Source: Ceratothoa steindachneri (taxonomy: Eukaryota; Arthropoda; Malacostraca; Isopoda; Cymothoidae). From it: a stretch of DNA of 64,000 nt. The stretch lies in the NCBI GenBank assembly GCA_963969495.1, contig OZ018317.1, forward strand, positions 31,745,503 through 31,809,502. The letters run 5' to 3'. Of the stretch, positions 10,394 through 20,795 are shown in pieces; position 1 is the first letter of the stretch; each line of letters begins with the position of its first letter. Under the pieces are notes generated by a model. The model did not search any database. It saw nothing but the letters and a program-made list of their open reading frames with translations, and was not told the DNA's origin. The position numbers and the translations under genes are program-made.

Positions 10394-10849
10394 TATTACA
10401 AATTAAACACAAAATTATATGTCAAAAAAATAAAAACGTGTCTAACTACATCAAAACTATCATTGTGTCCTCTGTTGAGAGCCTCATAATGAGTGTAACA
10501 TGATATTTGCAATACCCGGTATGTCAAACCTTAAGGGATAAAGCCATAACTCGAAGGAATTGTATAAATAGAATGAGCTACAGAGGCCCTTAACTACACT
10601 AAGAATCTATATATAAGATTCGGAGATTTTATCATATCAACCAATTAATCATAATCTTAATACGAATTAAACGGATCTGTGAAGAACTGTTACTTTCTAA
10701 GAAAAAAACCCCCCCTAATTTTAAATTTGATCAATATTTATACTAATACTTCAGAAGCTCAGATGAAAACCTGGAAGAAGTAATCCCTGAACGTAATCCT
10801 CAAAAAGAGACATACTTTGAAAGGGAAAACAAACTTCTTCACGACCACA
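10394..10849. other. Intergenic stretch with nothing recognised
   Basis: AT-rich. It includes a short run of C near 10711. No coding or RNA feature could be supported. Confidence 0.5.
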
Positions 10850-11226
10850 AAAAATGTAAATTAAGCATAAATGTACAATAAAGTCCTAAATTTAAGGTTT
10901 CTAATAATTATGATGTCTTGAGACCAGAGAAGTCATGCGCATAAACACTATAATTTGCCAAAAAGCTTAAATTAGACTACAACTCGGAAACCTGAGATTG
11001 TTGAAGTTCTGCCTCCTTAACAAAATGAGCTTCCTAAAATGAGACAAAGAAAGTGTATGAGGAAAATAACAAAGACATAAGCGTTGATAGGCAAATTGAA
11101 TCCTAACTATGATACGACATAACCATGTGTGTAAACTTATCACACGCAGCATCAACATTACAATAAACATTAAGAATCACCTGAAAAATGCGCTCCTCAT
11201 AAATAAAAAGGCAAGAAAATACACCT
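10850..11226 (-). repeat. Dispersed repeat, copy 1, part split off by the gypsy insertion
   Basis: The reverse complement of this stretch matches 44034 to about 44400 of the plus-strand copy. Shared landmarks include TGAGGAGCG, GTGATAAGTTTACA, TCATTTT-GGAAGCTCATTTTGTT and ACTTCTCTGGTCTCAAGA. It stops exactly at the CACCT target duplication (11222-11226) of the gypsy element, and the repeat resumes at 19226. Confidence 0.88.
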
Positions 11227-12525
11227 TGTGATAGAACGGTCTGAGGCCGCTTAAATTCAACCGCTATCACATGTTGTTTAAAAACACGTTGCTACCCACA
11301 TGCATCTTCGCGTCGAAGCCGGGCGCCTTATCGCCACCTGAGTCAATATTTAACCAAGGAGGTTAATCCCCCATCCCCGTTTCGCGCAATGCGTCGATCT
11401 CGCAAGATTAAGTTAGGCTTATGGGCAGAAAAGGTATGTTTCAAGGCGCAGCTGGGGCAGTCCCTCGAAGCCCCTAATCCATTTTCCCCTAAGCCAAGGG
11501 GATGGCTCCGACTATTTATATGGAAACTTACCCGATTAGATCAGATCAGATCCAGATTATCTTCGCGAGACATCACGCCGATCCGGTCTCACCTTTTGCA
11601 CCAGGGGCCCTCTACCTCGAGATCCACTATTGTTGTCCAGACGAGGACAATATCCCTCGAGTGCCCAAGGTTCAAGCCTTCAAGACGTCAAGTCTACAAG
11701 GCCCCCCTGTTGTTCCGAAAGAGAACAACGTTAGAACAGCCATTGTTCTTTGAGCCCGTTGAAAAGAAATGGTTCTCACCCTCCCCCTCCTGTTGTTCAG
11801 AAAGAGAACAACGTTAGAACAGCCATTGTTCTTTGAGCCCGTTGACAAGAGACGGTTCTCACCCTCCCCCTTTGTTGTTCAGAAAGAGAACAACGTTAGA
11901 AGCGCCTTTGTTCCTTGAGCTCGTAGACAAGAAATGGTTCCCCACCCACCCCTGTTGTTCAGAAGAGAACAACGTTAGAACAGCCATTTTTCTTCAAGCC
12001 CGTTCGTCAAGAAACGGGCTTGACGTTTCAGGATAATTTAATCCCCCCCCCCCCTTCGGCTGGAACTCGCCAGCGGACCGAAGAGTCCTTCGCGTCGCCT
12101 TCCTCTGCACAACAACTTGTAATTACGTAAGGTGAGCATTACTTTTGATTGTCTAACCTTTCGTCAACCCAACCCTGTGCTTTAAATGGTTTAGCCAACC
12201 ATTCCACCCCCTTTAATTTTCATTTGTTTACCTTTTTAAATCTCTCCTAATCTTAATCCTCGGATTAGTCAGATATTCCCACGCGTCTTTCCATTCGCCG
12301 TTTATGTAAACATTTTCTTTTTGTGTGTTGTTGATAGTTTAATTAATAAAACTCTATTTTATTAATGATAGCCATATTATTATCTCTGAGCCCAGTTCCA
12401 CTTCTTAAGCATATTGAAGATAAATAACCTCGGTCAATCAGATTTAGCACGCACTCGAAATATAAGAATAGTTCCCTCAACAAATAGTTATATATGGTAT
12501 ATCGTCGAGAGTCTATTCTACGACA
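11227..12525 (+). repeat. 5' LTR of the gypsy element
   Basis: This 1299-base repeat begins TGTGATAGAACGG and ends CTACGACA. A frame of 142 codons (11389-11817) starting MRRSRK is also open in the 3' LTR (18162-18590). It is interrupted in the solo LTR, so its coding value is doubtful. AATAAA near the 3' end gives a plausible polyadenylation signal. The primer-binding site that should follow is not recognisable, because (TA)n and the Tc1 insertion now occupy this position. Confidence 0.95.
11706..12020 (+). repeat. Four ~80-bp tandem units in the 5' LTR
   Basis: Units start at about 11706, 11789, 11871 and 11951, with the same nested palindromes as in the solo LTR. The 3' LTR has only three units. 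Confidence 0.92.
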
Positions 12526-12547
12526 TATATATATATATATATATATA
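12526..12547. repeat. (TA)n tract at left end of Tc1-A
   Basis: Eleven TA dinucleotides lie between the 5' LTR end and the Tc1-A terminus. Another tract (13956-13993) follows the other terminus. The pair probably grew from the duplicated TA target or was one tract before insertion. Confidence 0.9.
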
Positions 12548-13952
12548 CAGTGGCGGCAACAAAAAAAGTGACATGTGACAATTCGGGGAAAATAAAACAG
12601 AAAAATGTAACTTACATATTTTATTATGAATATTTCATGAAAGTTATTACTTGGTCATGTTGCCCTTGCACTTGATGACCATCCTGAGTCGATTGGGCAT
12701 TGATTCAGTGAGGTTTGCGAAGTAGTTGGGGTCGATCGTAACCCAGATCTGCTTCAGTGATTCTATCAGGTCCTTGATGCTGCCGGGTGCTGTCTCTTGA
12801 ACTTTGGATTTCATCAGATTCCAAGCATTCTCAATAGGATTTAGGTCCAGGAAATTACCAGGCCACTCCAAAACACTAATATTATTATCATTGAAGAACC
12901 TTTTTACTAACTGGGACCTGTGAGCAGGGGCACCATCATACATGAAAAATTCACACTGATGAATTTCCCAAAATGGCAGCATGTGCTGCCTCAAAACTTC
13001 AAGATAGTTAGTCCCCCTCATGGCTACATTCTTGGCAAGGAAGTACAGACCTCCTCTGCCCTTTTTTATACTAAAGGCACCCCACACCATCACACTATCA
13101 GGGTGCTTCACAGTTTTCACGGTATATTTCGGGTCATCCCGAGACACAGTGCTGGGACGACGCACGATCTTTGACTCTCCTCTGACCAGCCTAAAGGTGC
13201 TCTCATCACTGAACATGACCTTCTTCCAATGGGCAGCTGTCCAATGTTTATAGGTCTTGCAAAAATTGAGCCTTTCCATCTTCATAGCCTTGGTAAGAAG
13301 TGGCTTCTTGGCAGCGCGGCGAGACGGTAGGCCTAAGTCCTTCTGTAAGCGATGACTGATGGTCCTGAGGGCAACGTTCTGGAGGAGGTCTGGGTGTTTT
13401 TTCTTGATTGAAGCGGAGGTTACAGAAGGGTCTGACATCACTTTACGCCTTAGGATATTATCAGTCCTTGGAGATGTCTTCCTAGCTGCACCAATGCCCT
13501 CCTTCCTCTTTGGTATGGTACCTGGTGGCAATAACTCAGCTGCACGTTTTAGGCGATGAATCGTATTTTTGAGGTTACTAAATCTGCTGCTACATCAATA
13601 AAAGACTTTTCCTGCTCTAATAGGGTCGAGGCACGGCTTTTCTCTGTCATAGAAAGCTTTTTCCACCCCATTGTATCCACTTGCACAGAAGTTATAGCAC
13701 GTCAAATGTAGGCACGAATGCAGATAATCAGCACGCTGGAGTGCCATATACTAAAACCTAGTTGTACGAGCTCAAACGAGACACTGAGTTCCAATAGAGC
13801 GCAGTTCTGTTGTCTTAGCCCAGGAGAGTCGTCCACTTGCGGCATAAGCTCCGCACATTTTCATTGGATTGTTGGCAAGTAAAATAGTGAAAGCGATTTT
13901 GTGTATCGATTTCTGTTGCCAATATTCAATGTCACTTTTTTTGTTGCCGCCA

Positions 13953-13955
<3 letters not shown>
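12548..13955 (-). mobile_element. Tc1-like transposon Tc1-A
   Basis: The element is 1408 bp with terminal inverted repeats of at least 26 bp (12548-12573 and 13930-13955). The repeats begin CAGTGGCGGCAAC, followed by a run of A and GTGACA. Both ends are flanked by TA, the target duplication typical of the Tc1/mariner superfamily. The transposase gene lies on the minus strand. The element sits in the leader of the gypsy retrotransposon, so it arrived after it. The near-identical inverted repeats and almost intact gene suggest a fairly recent insertion. Confidence 0.95.
12647..13671 (-). pseudogene. Tc1-A DD34E transposase, one frameshift
   Basis: Cut-and-paste transposase. I place the start at the ATG at 13671 (MGWKKLSMTEKSRA), followed by the first helix-turn-helix. 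A single-base shift near 13585 changes frame, after which 294 codons run open to the TAA at 12647. They contain HRLKRAAELLPPGTIPKRK, the second DNA-binding segment, FSDEST (first Asp), MVWGAFS, YDGAPAHRS (second Asp) and LDLNPIENAW (Glu). All three catalytic acids are present. The usual NSPDLNP is NFLDLNP here, a change just before the third motif. Length is normal for the family (about 340). The single frameshift makes this copy non-autonomous unless it is a sequencing error. Confidence 0.93.

Positions 13956-13993
<38 letters not shown>
13956..13993. repeat. (TA)n tract at right end of Tc1-A
   Basis: Nineteen TA dinucleotides begin directly at the transposon terminus. Confidence 0.95.
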
Positions 13994-13994
<1 letters not shown>

Positions 13995-14345
13995 TATTTA
14001 AGTTTGGTTTTAAGTGTGTAAGGTTTAACGCTATATCTTTGCAAACACTGGTCTCAGTCAAGTAAAACATAGTGTTTTCGTTATAAGAATAGAGTATAGT
14101 AGTTCCCTTTTGTTTTAACGATGGCTACCCCTTTGTTTTGAAACTTAAGAAGCTGGAGTAGCTCAAGGAACTGTTATAATAATTTGTTTTTTTTTTGTGT
14201 GTGTGATTTTAGTCATTGGTTATCTAGATCGAGAAACCAATCACGAATAGGTCAGTGCCCATATTTAGGTAGGCTAACTCTCTAGAAGGCATAATTCTTA
14301 TTGCAAGAATTTAGTTGGGTGACTATTGCGCACCGAAGTGCAAAT
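13994..14345 (+). other. Gypsy leader (5' UTR) between Tc1-A and gag
   Basis: About 350 non-coding bases precede the gag ATG at 14346. A primer-binding site or packaging signal is expected in this region by analogy, but I cannot identify either. Confidence 0.5.
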
Positions 14346-15147
14346 ATGACTCATGTCGAAATCTTCAGAGCGCAAGGAGAATCCCTGGGACTTTCCGGAA
14401 GAGAATTGATTGAGTACGTTCAAAAGGAGCAACGAACGGAAATAGAAAGAGAAATCCAACGAGAAGAAAGAGAATTCCAACGAGAAGAAAGAGAAAGAGA
14501 CGAACGGAAAAGACAAGCTGAGCTTTACCATCAGATTAAAATGGCTCGTGTAGAAGCTGAAATACAATCAGCCAGTTCACGTTCAGAAGCCCCGATCAAT
14601 CTCCCACTTAAGCTCCCCAATTTCAGGGATGGAGAGGATTTCGGAGCATTTTTATCCCACTTCGAAAAACATCCTCGAGATCAATAACATGGATCTGGAG
14701 GCTGAAGGTGTAGCAAGATTACTTTCCCTGTTAAATTGTAAATTGCGCGAGATTTTCATATCTTTACCATCTGAATGTACAATTAACTACAGCACCTTAA
14801 AAGCTGAGTTATTGGCCGCTCATAATATGACTCCCGATTTCTACCGACAAGAATTTCGAGGAGGTCGTATTAAACTTGGACAGACGTTCCGTCAATTCGG
14901 ATACATTCTTCAGAGGAATTTTAAATTCTGGTTAGAATTCTTAAAGGTTGATCCTAACTACGAGTCCTTAACAGACTTCGTGTTGCAGGATCAATTTTTG
15001 GCGTCTCTCCCTACGGAAGTTCGCGCGTTCGTCAAGGATCGTCGGTGCCAGACCTTTAAAGAGTGTACCGAAGAAGCGGATGTCTATGCCGCAAACCATA
15101 ATTTATACCCAAAAGAGAATCGAACTTCTCACCAATCCCCCTACTAG
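14346..15147 (+). pseudogene. Gypsy gag (capsid) with frameshift
   Basis: Structural protein of the retrotransposon particle. The start MTHVEIFRAQGESLGLSGRE is followed by a highly charged, probably coiled-coil stretch rich in E, R and Q (about residues 35-75). A capsid-like region comes next (INLPLKLPNFRDGEDFGAFL). The frame shifts at about 14675-14690 and continues as MDLEAEGVARLLSLL, TLKAELLAAHNMTPDFYR, LGQTFRQFGYILQR and CTEEADVYAANH. This is the usual retrotransposon gag pattern. It ends at a TAG (15145-15147), but the same frame continues open into the CCHC knuckle and pol. The stop may be a mutation or a readthrough site. Confidence 0.85.
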
Positions 15148-17575
15148 GAAAGAAAGAAGGATTCTTGCCCCTTCCCAGGAAAGCCGACGAAGTTTCCGAG
15201 CCCTGTAAAACCCCAAAACTTCTTTCCCCAAAACCAACAACGGGACACCAAACCTCCCGTTAAGATTTCTCCTCCATCACTTTTCCCGAAGCGACCAATC
15301 ATATGCTTCACCTGCAGTGTAGAGAACCACATGAGCTGGAATTGCTCCCAAAATTCTAGGCTTAAAAGCGGACCAGCCCACCAAGTTCACCAGATTATTG
15401 CCACCCCGGCTTTCCCGGTGGTGCAGACCCAAGCAGCAACTTCTCCCCCTCCGTTAGGCCACCAAGTAAATTTTATTTTTGATAAAAGTTCACCGGGAAC
15501 TTTGAAATTTGAGGAGGGCAGCGTGAACGGCTGCCGTGTATCGACTCTCGTCAGGGACACAAGGTGCACGTGTTTCATCGTGTCCAACGAGCTCCTCCCC
15601 CCAGTGGACGCTAACCACGAAAAATTTGCGTTGGTACATGACTACCTTGGGCGGGCGAACCGATTCCCCGTCGTTAGATGTTACCTGCAGTGTCAGTATT
15701 ATAATGGCTGGGCTGAAGTCATTTCAGCACCCATACAATTCTGTTGCGTACTAATAGGACAGAGCCCTCAAGTAAGTTCTGACCCTGAGTCCCAGGCCGC
15801 TCTTCCTCGAGGCCGAGCTAAGAAAGAAGCCCAGGAGCACGTCCCCCTCACAACCCCGATACTGTCCGAATTCTCGGAGCCCCCTAACCAGGACTTTAGG
15901 TCGGCACAAAAGGAGTGTGACGTACTAACACCCTTATGGGATAAGGCCCAAAACAAGGACACGGAGACTGTCCGTGGACCCAAAGAAAAAAAGTACCACC
16001 AACGCGCCCATGGAGATACGTTCGTAGCACTGGACGAAACATCGGCGCTTGAAGAGAATTACCCCGCGGAGTCCCTTAATATCATACAGACAGTGTGCAT
16101 CCAACCTGATGCCAATTACTCTCTTCCTTCCCTGCCATGCGAGTCTTTTGAACCCTCTGACCTGGATCTCGACGCGCAGCTGACACCACATCAAAAGAGT
16201 CAGCTACAAGAATTATTATGTGAGTTCGACAACGTTATTTCAGAGAAGCCTGGATGCGCTACTAGTTTCGAGCATGATATTAAATTAACAACCTTAGAAC
16301 CCGTCCGTTCAAAACCTTATCTCATGCTGATTCATTTACGCCAAGCTTTTAACGCCGAAGTAAATAATTTAATTAGTTTAGACATAATAGAACCGTCCAC
16401 CTCTAGTTATTGTTCCCCAATCGTCATAGTCAAGAAACCCGATGGCTCTTATCGGATGTGCATCGACTTCCGGAGGTTAAATTCGGTAACTGTGTTCAAC
16501 GTCGAGCCCATCCCGTTGGTAGACCAAAACCTCCACCTTTTTGAAAACGCCAAGTTCATCTCAGAACTCGATTTGTGCAAGGCGTATTATCAAATTCTCC
16601 TCCGGGCTGATGTGAAAGCATATACCGCCTTTTCAACGGAGAAAGGCTTAATGCAATTTGAGCGCCTTCCTTTTGGCCTTGTTGCCACTTGTAGCAACTA
16701 TAACCGTCTCATGAGAAGGTTGTTAGATGGACTTTCGAATGTATCCTTTTACTTCGATAACGTCTACGTCGCTACTCGTGAATGGAGTCACCATTTAACC
16801 ACCCTATTAGCTCTCTTCGAGCGACTGCGCAAAAATGGCCTCACCATTGCCCCCAGCAAATGCCATTTTGCCTACGAAACCATAAAATACTTGGGTTTCA
16901 AAATAGGACAAAGCCAGTTAGGTCCACAGGAGGACAAGATTAAGGCAATCGCCAACATGCCCCTCCTGAATACTAAGAAGCAATTGAGATCATTCCTAGG
17001 ATCAGCTTCTTACTATCGGCGATTAAGCCCCGAATTTCACTGCAATTTCGGTGCCCCTCAGCTCCCTTTTAAAAAAGAATTCCCCCGATCTTCTACGTTG
17101 GAATGATGTCGCTGTTTCCCATTTTAATCAGCTCAAGAGTAAGCTCATTTCTGCCCCCATTTTAAGGTTGCCCAACCCGTAAAAACCCTTTGAAATTAAG
17201 ACCGACGCGAGCAACGAGGGCATTGGAGGTGTACTCCTTCAATATGAGGATGACGGAAAGAGTCATCCAGTTTCATATGCTAGTCGCTAATTATTACCAC
17301 GCGAAAAGAGATATGCCACTATAGAGAAGGAAGCTCTAGCAATTATCTGGGTTATTGACAGGTTTAAAATGTACTTGATAGGAAAAGAATTTCAGATAGG
17401 AACTGAGCACCGCCCGTTGCCCTATATTCGGAATGTACGACACTCTAACGGCCGAATTATGCGCTGGAGTTTACTCTTGCAAGAGTACCAATTTAAGATA
17501 AATTATATAAAAGGTTCCGATAATCAGGTCGCTGACGCACTCAGTAGGAATGCGTTACCAAATAGTGTAGATTAA
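15148..17575 (+). pseudogene. Gypsy pol: CCHC knuckle, protease, RT, RNase H; active sites mutated
   Basis: The frame continues from gag without a shift after the TAG. The first 50 residues are Pro-rich, then a CCHC knuckle (CFTCSVENHMSWNC, 15304-15345). The aspartic protease has Asp-Thr-Arg (15556-15564) where Asp-Thr-Gly is expected. RT motifs are SYCSPIVIVKKPDGSYRMC, FISELDLCKAYYQI and FERLPFGLV. The catalytic box is YFDN (16750-16761) instead of YFDD. A frameshift near 17050-17095 leads into a Ty3-type RNase H (TDASNEGIGGVLLQ, EKEALAIIW, NQVADALSR). It has two in-frame TAAs (17180, 17288) and ends at 17575. No HHCC or DDE integrase follows. Confidence 0.92.
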
Positions 17576-17996
17576 TTGTAATTCGTAGGATTAGGATCTC
17601 CATGTATGTATATACCGTCTTGTACGACTTAAATTAGATTCTCCTGTAATATAATTAGTTAATTATCTAATGTCTGAATTTTGTGGCTCAATGTCTATTT
17701 TTTTTCTCGTATGTATATATATTTGTACCCATTAAATTACGTATAAATTATTTTATCCCATATGTACTAATTTTATATCATTTCATTGCTCTATGTCTCT
17801 TTTATGGTTAAGTTTGTATTAAAGGTTAGTTTCCCCTATAATCAAAAGATCAAAATAATCATATGTATTGAGGTAATACTAGCTAGGTGCATGAAGGTAC
17901 GGTCGTTGCAAGAAAGCAAGTCCTCCATAACGGAGCTCTATCGTTGTCCCTTCTCTCCTTTTTTTCGAAGTGACAACTTTCCCCGGAATGGAGGGG
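17576..17996 (+). other. Non-coding gap between pol and 3' LTR, integrase absent
   Basis: AT-rich sequence with no integrase homology in any frame that I can read. The frame at 17786-18001 has no motif. The gap ends in the polypurine tract. Confidence 0.7.
17985..17996 (+). promoter_or_regulatory. Polypurine tract (plus-strand primer site)
   Basis: GGAATGGAGGGG lies immediately upstream of the TG that opens the 3' LTR. This is the position and composition expected of the primer for plus-strand DNA synthesis in LTR elements. Confidence 0.88.
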
Positions 17997-19225
17997 TGTG
18001 ATAGAACGGTCTGAGGCCGCTTAAATTCAACCGCTATCACATGTTGTTTAGAAACACGTTGCTACCCACGTGCATCTTCACGTCGAAGCCGGGCGCCTTA
18101 TCGCCACCTGAGTCAATATTTAACCAAAAGGGGTTCACTCCCCCCCCATCCGTTTCGCCCCATGCGTCGATCTCGCCAGATTGAGTTAGGCTTATGGGCA
18201 GATAAGGTATGCTCCAATGCACGGCTGGGGCAGTCCCTCAAGGCCCCCACTCCATTGTCCCCTACGCCAAGGGGATGGCTCCGAATAATAATATGGAAAC
18301 TTTCCCGATTATATCAGATTAGATCCAGATTATCTTCGCGAGACATCACGCTGATCCGGTCTCACCTCGTGCACCAGGGGCCCTCTACCTCGAGATCCAC
18401 TATTTTTGTCCAGAAGAGGACAATATCCCTCGAGTTCCAAGGCTCGAGCCTTCAAGACGTCAAGTCCACAAGGCCCCCCTGTTGTTCAGAAAGAGAACAA
18501 CGTTTGAACAGCCATTGTTCTTTGAGCCCGTTGACAAGAGACGGTTCTCACCCTCCCCCCCCTTGTTGTTCAGAAAGAGAACAACGTTAGAACCGCCATT
18601 GTTCCTTGAGCTCGTAGACAAGAGACGGTTGTCACTCCCCCTGTTGTTCAGAAGAGAACAACGTTAGAACAGCCATTTTTCTTCAAGCCCGTTCGTCAAG
18701 AAACGGTTCTCATTCCCAAGACGTCACGTCAGGATAATTTAATTCCCATCCCCCTTCGGCTGGAACTCGCCAGCGGACCGAAGAGTCCTTCGCGTCGCCT
18801 TCCTCTGCACAACAACTTGTAATTACGTAAGCTGAGCATTACCTTTAATTATCTAACATTTCGTCAACCCTACCCTGTGCTTTAAATGGTTTAACAAACC
18901 ATTCCACCCCCTTTAATTTTTATTTGTTTACCTTTTTAAATCTCTCCTAATCTTAATCCTCGGATTAGTAAGATATTCCCACGACCCTTTCCATTCTCCG
19001 ATTATGTAAACATTTTCTTTTTGTGTGTTGTTGATAGTTTAATAAATAAAACTCTATTTTATTAATGATAGCCATATTATTATCCTTGAGCCCAGTTTCA
19101 CTTCTTAAGCATATTGAAGATAAATAACCTTGGTCAATCAGATTTACCACGCACTCAAAATATAAGAATAGTTCCCTCAACGAATAGTTATATATGGTAT
19201 ATCGTCGAGAGTCTATTCTACGACA
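17997..19225 (+). repeat. 3' LTR of the gypsy element
   Basis: This 1229-base repeat has the same termini as the 5' LTR (TGTGATAGAACGG and CTACGACA). Three rather than four ~80-bp units account for most of the length difference. CACCT follows at 19226. Confidence 0.95.
18479..18715 (+). repeat. Three ~80-bp tandem units in the 3' LTR
   Basis: Units start at about 18479, 18562 and 18639. The nested palindromes are conserved. Confidence 0.9.
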
Positions 19226-19830
19226 CACCTCAAATATCTGTAACTGAAGATTTTTCTCTTAATATTTTCTCAACGGAAGCAAGCGGACCATTTTTTAATA
19301 AATAGATAAAATGATTAGGTTAGGTTGTAAAAATAATAAAATTGTCCAAATACAATTTTAATTAAATATTTATTTCGAACATTAAGTAAAAATTTAAAAC
19401 TTAATAAATTTTTTTTAAAAAAGATTACATTAGTTATCAAACAAGGTATCGCGGAGCTATATGAATACATCGTCATCAGGCTAGTTTCGTTAGTAACCTA
19501 ACCTACTAATTAAATGTTGCATCGCATCCCTCTATAAATCAAGTGTCATGCTGCTTGGTAGAGAACAGCGGATAAATAAAAAGGAATTCTTTATTCTGCC
19601 GAACTAAAGCTGGAAACTAAACGGTTTATCTCTTCACCAGCAATTACATTGATTTGACAGATTTGATTGCTTTTACAATCACTAAACGTTGTTTTTAAGG
19701 AATAAATGCAAAGATCATTACTAATACTAGTTTATTCCAGAAAACTTTATTATTTTAGTTGATTTTTACCCTATCTCAAACTGAAGAAATCACTCCTTGA
19801 ATATATACAACTGATAAATGTTCACATAGT
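19226..19830 (-). repeat. Dispersed repeat, copy 1, second part
   Basis: The reverse complement matches 43575-44038. Shared landmarks are ATATTTGAGGTG next to the insertion point, AAATAAATATTTAATTAAAATTG, GGTGAAGAGATAAACC and AATGATCTTTG. It is the continuation of 10850-11226 on the far side of the gypsy element. Confidence 0.88.
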
Positions 19831-20497
19831 GTTTTCTCAACTTCCACTTTTGGCACTGCACGGCTGCCAGCTATATCATTGCCTAGTATTAAACTGACAC
19901 CTTAACCGGTGGGGAATCACAAACCCAGAAATCTCGAGCTTCAGATATAGGCTAGCTAAACGGATTGTTCCGACCCCGTTCACCCATTCATTTATCATTT
20001 TCCATCCCGTATAAACTTCATCTGGTACCTCGAACGAGATCCTTCCTACCAGTCAACGAAACACCTGGATCCCCCAAAAGCTTCATGGATGCACAAAACT
20101 ATCGTTCGCTGCTTGCCAACTTCTCTTCGTAAATGAAGTCTTGCCTGCCCTTGCTGGTCACTCTTTTCCAGGATGCTTTTTCGATTCACACTTTTCCCTT
20201 ACCGTTACTACTCTTTTCTTCTTCTCTTCCTTTTGAGCCCGCGGACACACACTAATGCGGTTACCCACTCCTCACAGAACTGATACTTCGATTGTTGACC
20301 CCTCTATTCTGATTCTTTATGTCCTCCTTATCCACATTATCTCCTTTGCTTAGTTCGGCCTCCTTAAAACAGGTCATTTTGGCCTCTATGTACCTATCTT
20401 TAAACCTGCTATTTCTAAACCAATTATTCTTATTTCCTGACCCCTTTTCCTCGTTATTAAATATAAAACGACCTGCTTAGCACCCTCGATCGGATCC
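19831..20497. other. Intergenic stretch with nothing recognised
   Basis: No frame, RNA or repeat could be supported. Confidence 0.5.
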
Positions 20498-20795
20498 CTA
20501 ATTCCGTTTCTCTTGACATATTTTCACAAAATCCGCAGGTAACTTCATTTTGAATTCAGCGCTGTGCGCGCCAGGACCAAGTCCTTCGCATTGCGAAATG
20601 AGAGACGATCCTCTGCTTGAACGGCCAGGATTTCCGATGCACAGGAGATATGAACCACATTGCTTCGAAGAAGCGGAATTGACACACTTGGCTATACACA
20701 ATAGGGGCTTATCGTGTACGGTATTGTAGCAACTTACACATACTTCGGGTAGACCAAGGTTTGCACATCTACATGAGCGATTCGCCCCCACAGGA
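20498..20795 (-). pseudogene. I-clade LINE ORF1 zinc-knuckle fragment
   Basis: Minus-strand translation gives NRSC, then EVCVSCYNTVHDKPLLC and KCVN, a Cys/His cluster of LINE ORF1 nucleic-acid-binding knuckles. At the DNA level it matches 49105-49360 of the I-clade LINE, with shared AATCGCTCATGTAGA and CTTCGAAGCAATGTGGT. It is thus a fragment of the same or a sister family. About 100 codons are open. The remainder of ORF1 is not recognisable on either side. Confidence 0.75.

Larger units (their letters stand above)
11227..19225 (+). mobile_element. Ty3/gypsy LTR retrotransposon, two LTRs, no integrase
   Basis: The element has a 5' LTR (11227-12525), leader, gag, pol, polypurine tract and 3' LTR (17997-19225). 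It is flanked by the 5-bp target duplication CACCT (11222-11226 and 19226-19230). A Tc1-like transposon (12548-13955) interrupts the leader. Gag and pol lie in one frame apart from a frameshift in gag, a TAG between them and a frameshift before RNase H. The protease and RT active sites are both mutated. Pol ends after RNase H, with only 421 non-coding bases before the 3' LTR, so integrase is missing. The boundaries are confirmed by the uninterrupted paralogue at 43575-44400. Confidence 0.95.

Noticed and set aside
12647..13671. Domesticated host transposase gene
   Set aside because: Lies between matching terminal inverted repeats with TA duplications and carries a frameshift, so it is a resident transposon.
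19313..19328. Telomeric TTAGG repeat
   Set aside because: Only two imperfect units (TTAGGTTAGG). Too short to mean anything.
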